Part shown: positions 63,521 to 64,000 of the stretch, one piece after another
Layout: each line of letters begins with the position of its first letter
Position numbering within the stretch: position 1 is the first letter of the stretch
Assembly (NCBI GenBank): GCA_963822695.1
Contig: CAWGJH010000005.1
Span: 55,848-119,847 of the forward strand
Source: GCA-003244245 sp963822695
GTDB taxonomy: Bacteria; Actinomycetota; Actinomycetes; Mycobacteriales; Pseudonocardiaceae
DNA: 64,000 nucleotides
Direction of reading: 5' to 3'
Position numbers and translations under genes: made by a program
The notes under the pieces: model-generated
The model's input: only the letters and a program-made list of their open reading frames with translations
Database searches by the model: none
What the model was told of the DNA's origin: nothing

Positions 63521-64000
63521 CTTCTTAGACCATCCTGTTCCCGCCAGGGAATGGGGCCTTCCTCACGGTCGGCTTACCAGCGATTGCTGGACCCTGACGG
63601 GGTTCCCGTGTTCCGCACGCGCGAGAGACGACCGGGTCGGGCGCCCCCTCTACCCCGGAACGGTGGTGTCCACACGGCTGCCAGGGGCTCTACAGCCGCC
63701 ACCTGCCGCTTCCCAGCGGCCAGTCCTCCACCCCAGCACCACATCCCATCCCCGGGGCCATCTGTGACGAGGCATCATCAGGGGTTTACTCACGTTCGCC
63801 CTTCCGGTTCTTTCCCTGACCTGTAGCACCCGGATGGAGCGGGCACCCTTGGGCGTGAACCCTGAGCTTCAGACCCCGCGATTACTCGCGACGCCCGTCA
63901 GGGCGGGAACAGGCCTCTTGGACACTGGCCCGAAATCACATCCTCGACATTTAATCAAGCCTCCAATCGATGTGACTCACTCAACGCGTGCGACTTCACG
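63521..64000 (-). mobile_element. Group II intron E, first part (domain I)
   Basis: This stretch aligns with the 5' region of D: for example GGCCAGTGTCC, GGGCGAACGTGAGT(A/G)AACCCCTG, TGCCTCGT, GGACACCACC(G/A)T, GGCGCCC and GCGGG(A/G)ACAGGATGG occur in the same order. Lining up the 5' ends puts the GTGCG start of E about six bases beyond the window's right edge. Confidence 0.82.

Noticed and set aside
63116..63826. 236-codon plus-strand ORF in the intron D/E domain I region
   Set aside because: The DNA here is structured intron RNA on the minus strand; the ORF is an accident.

Overview
The window looks like chromosomal DNA of a high-GC filamentous actinomycete, most plausibly of the Pseudonocardiaceae type. 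The basis is codon use, many GTG starts, ATGA/TGATG gene overlaps, and gene families typical of that group: an MpaB-type oxygenase, CsbD, ZAS anti-sigma factors, ATP-grasp RiPPs, a trypsin-STAND-WD40 protein and an XRE-NUDIX pair. I recognised no rRNA, tRNA or CRISPR array. A striking property is the large number of broken genes: at least fifteen recognisable protein families survive only as fragments or frameshifted copies, so most of the window is accessory, turned-over DNA.

Layout. 1-2.9 kb: the end of a RiPP-type operon, with a possible HopA1-like protein followed by a kinase-LanC fusion. 3.2-5.9 kb: remnants around a polysaccharide pyruvyl transferase-like gene. 5.9-9.8 kb: a single-chain transketolase and a GabD1-type succinate-semialdehyde dehydrogenase. 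10-13.3 kb: three decayed oxidoreductases (FAD monooxygenase, DAO-type oxidase, P450). 13.3-19.4 kb: a 29-bp inverted-repeat element, two coupled sigma-factor-like genes, a broken VapBC pair, and a truncated ATP-grasp RiPP locus. 19.5-25.2 kb: small intact genes mixed with fragments.

25.4-32.3 kb is the metabolic centrepiece: a diaminobutyrate-type aminotransferase, then a 1366-residue single-module synthetase with the layout of epsilon-poly-lysine synthetase (A, T, membrane segments, C-terminal soluble domains), then an ECF sigma factor and its anti-sigma factor. The last three genes are translationally coupled. This suggests a cationic homopoly(amino acid) locus, possibly poly-diaminobutyrate. 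32.4-46.4 kb: envelope and housekeeping-like genes (FAD monooxygenase, L,D-transpeptidase, CHRD lipoprotein, CsbD, MarR-ABC exporter, MpaB-like oxygenase, Tat-exported phosphoesterase, FMN reductase, regulator).

46.5-53.4 kb is a decayed conflict-system island: a Trypco1 protein, a trypsin-STAND protein with 14 WD repeats and many frameshifts, and a small protein whose C-terminal VNQAGRDLHI-like motif recurs before a STAND remnant.

54-64 kb is a nest of mobile elements, all on the minus strand. An integrase gene is interrupted by an IS4-type element. That element is interrupted by a group II intron (A) whose RT gene is interrupted by a second intron (B). B abuts a third intron (E), and E is split in its domain I by a complete fourth intron (D). 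The 5' halves of the outer layers would lie beyond the right edge of the window.
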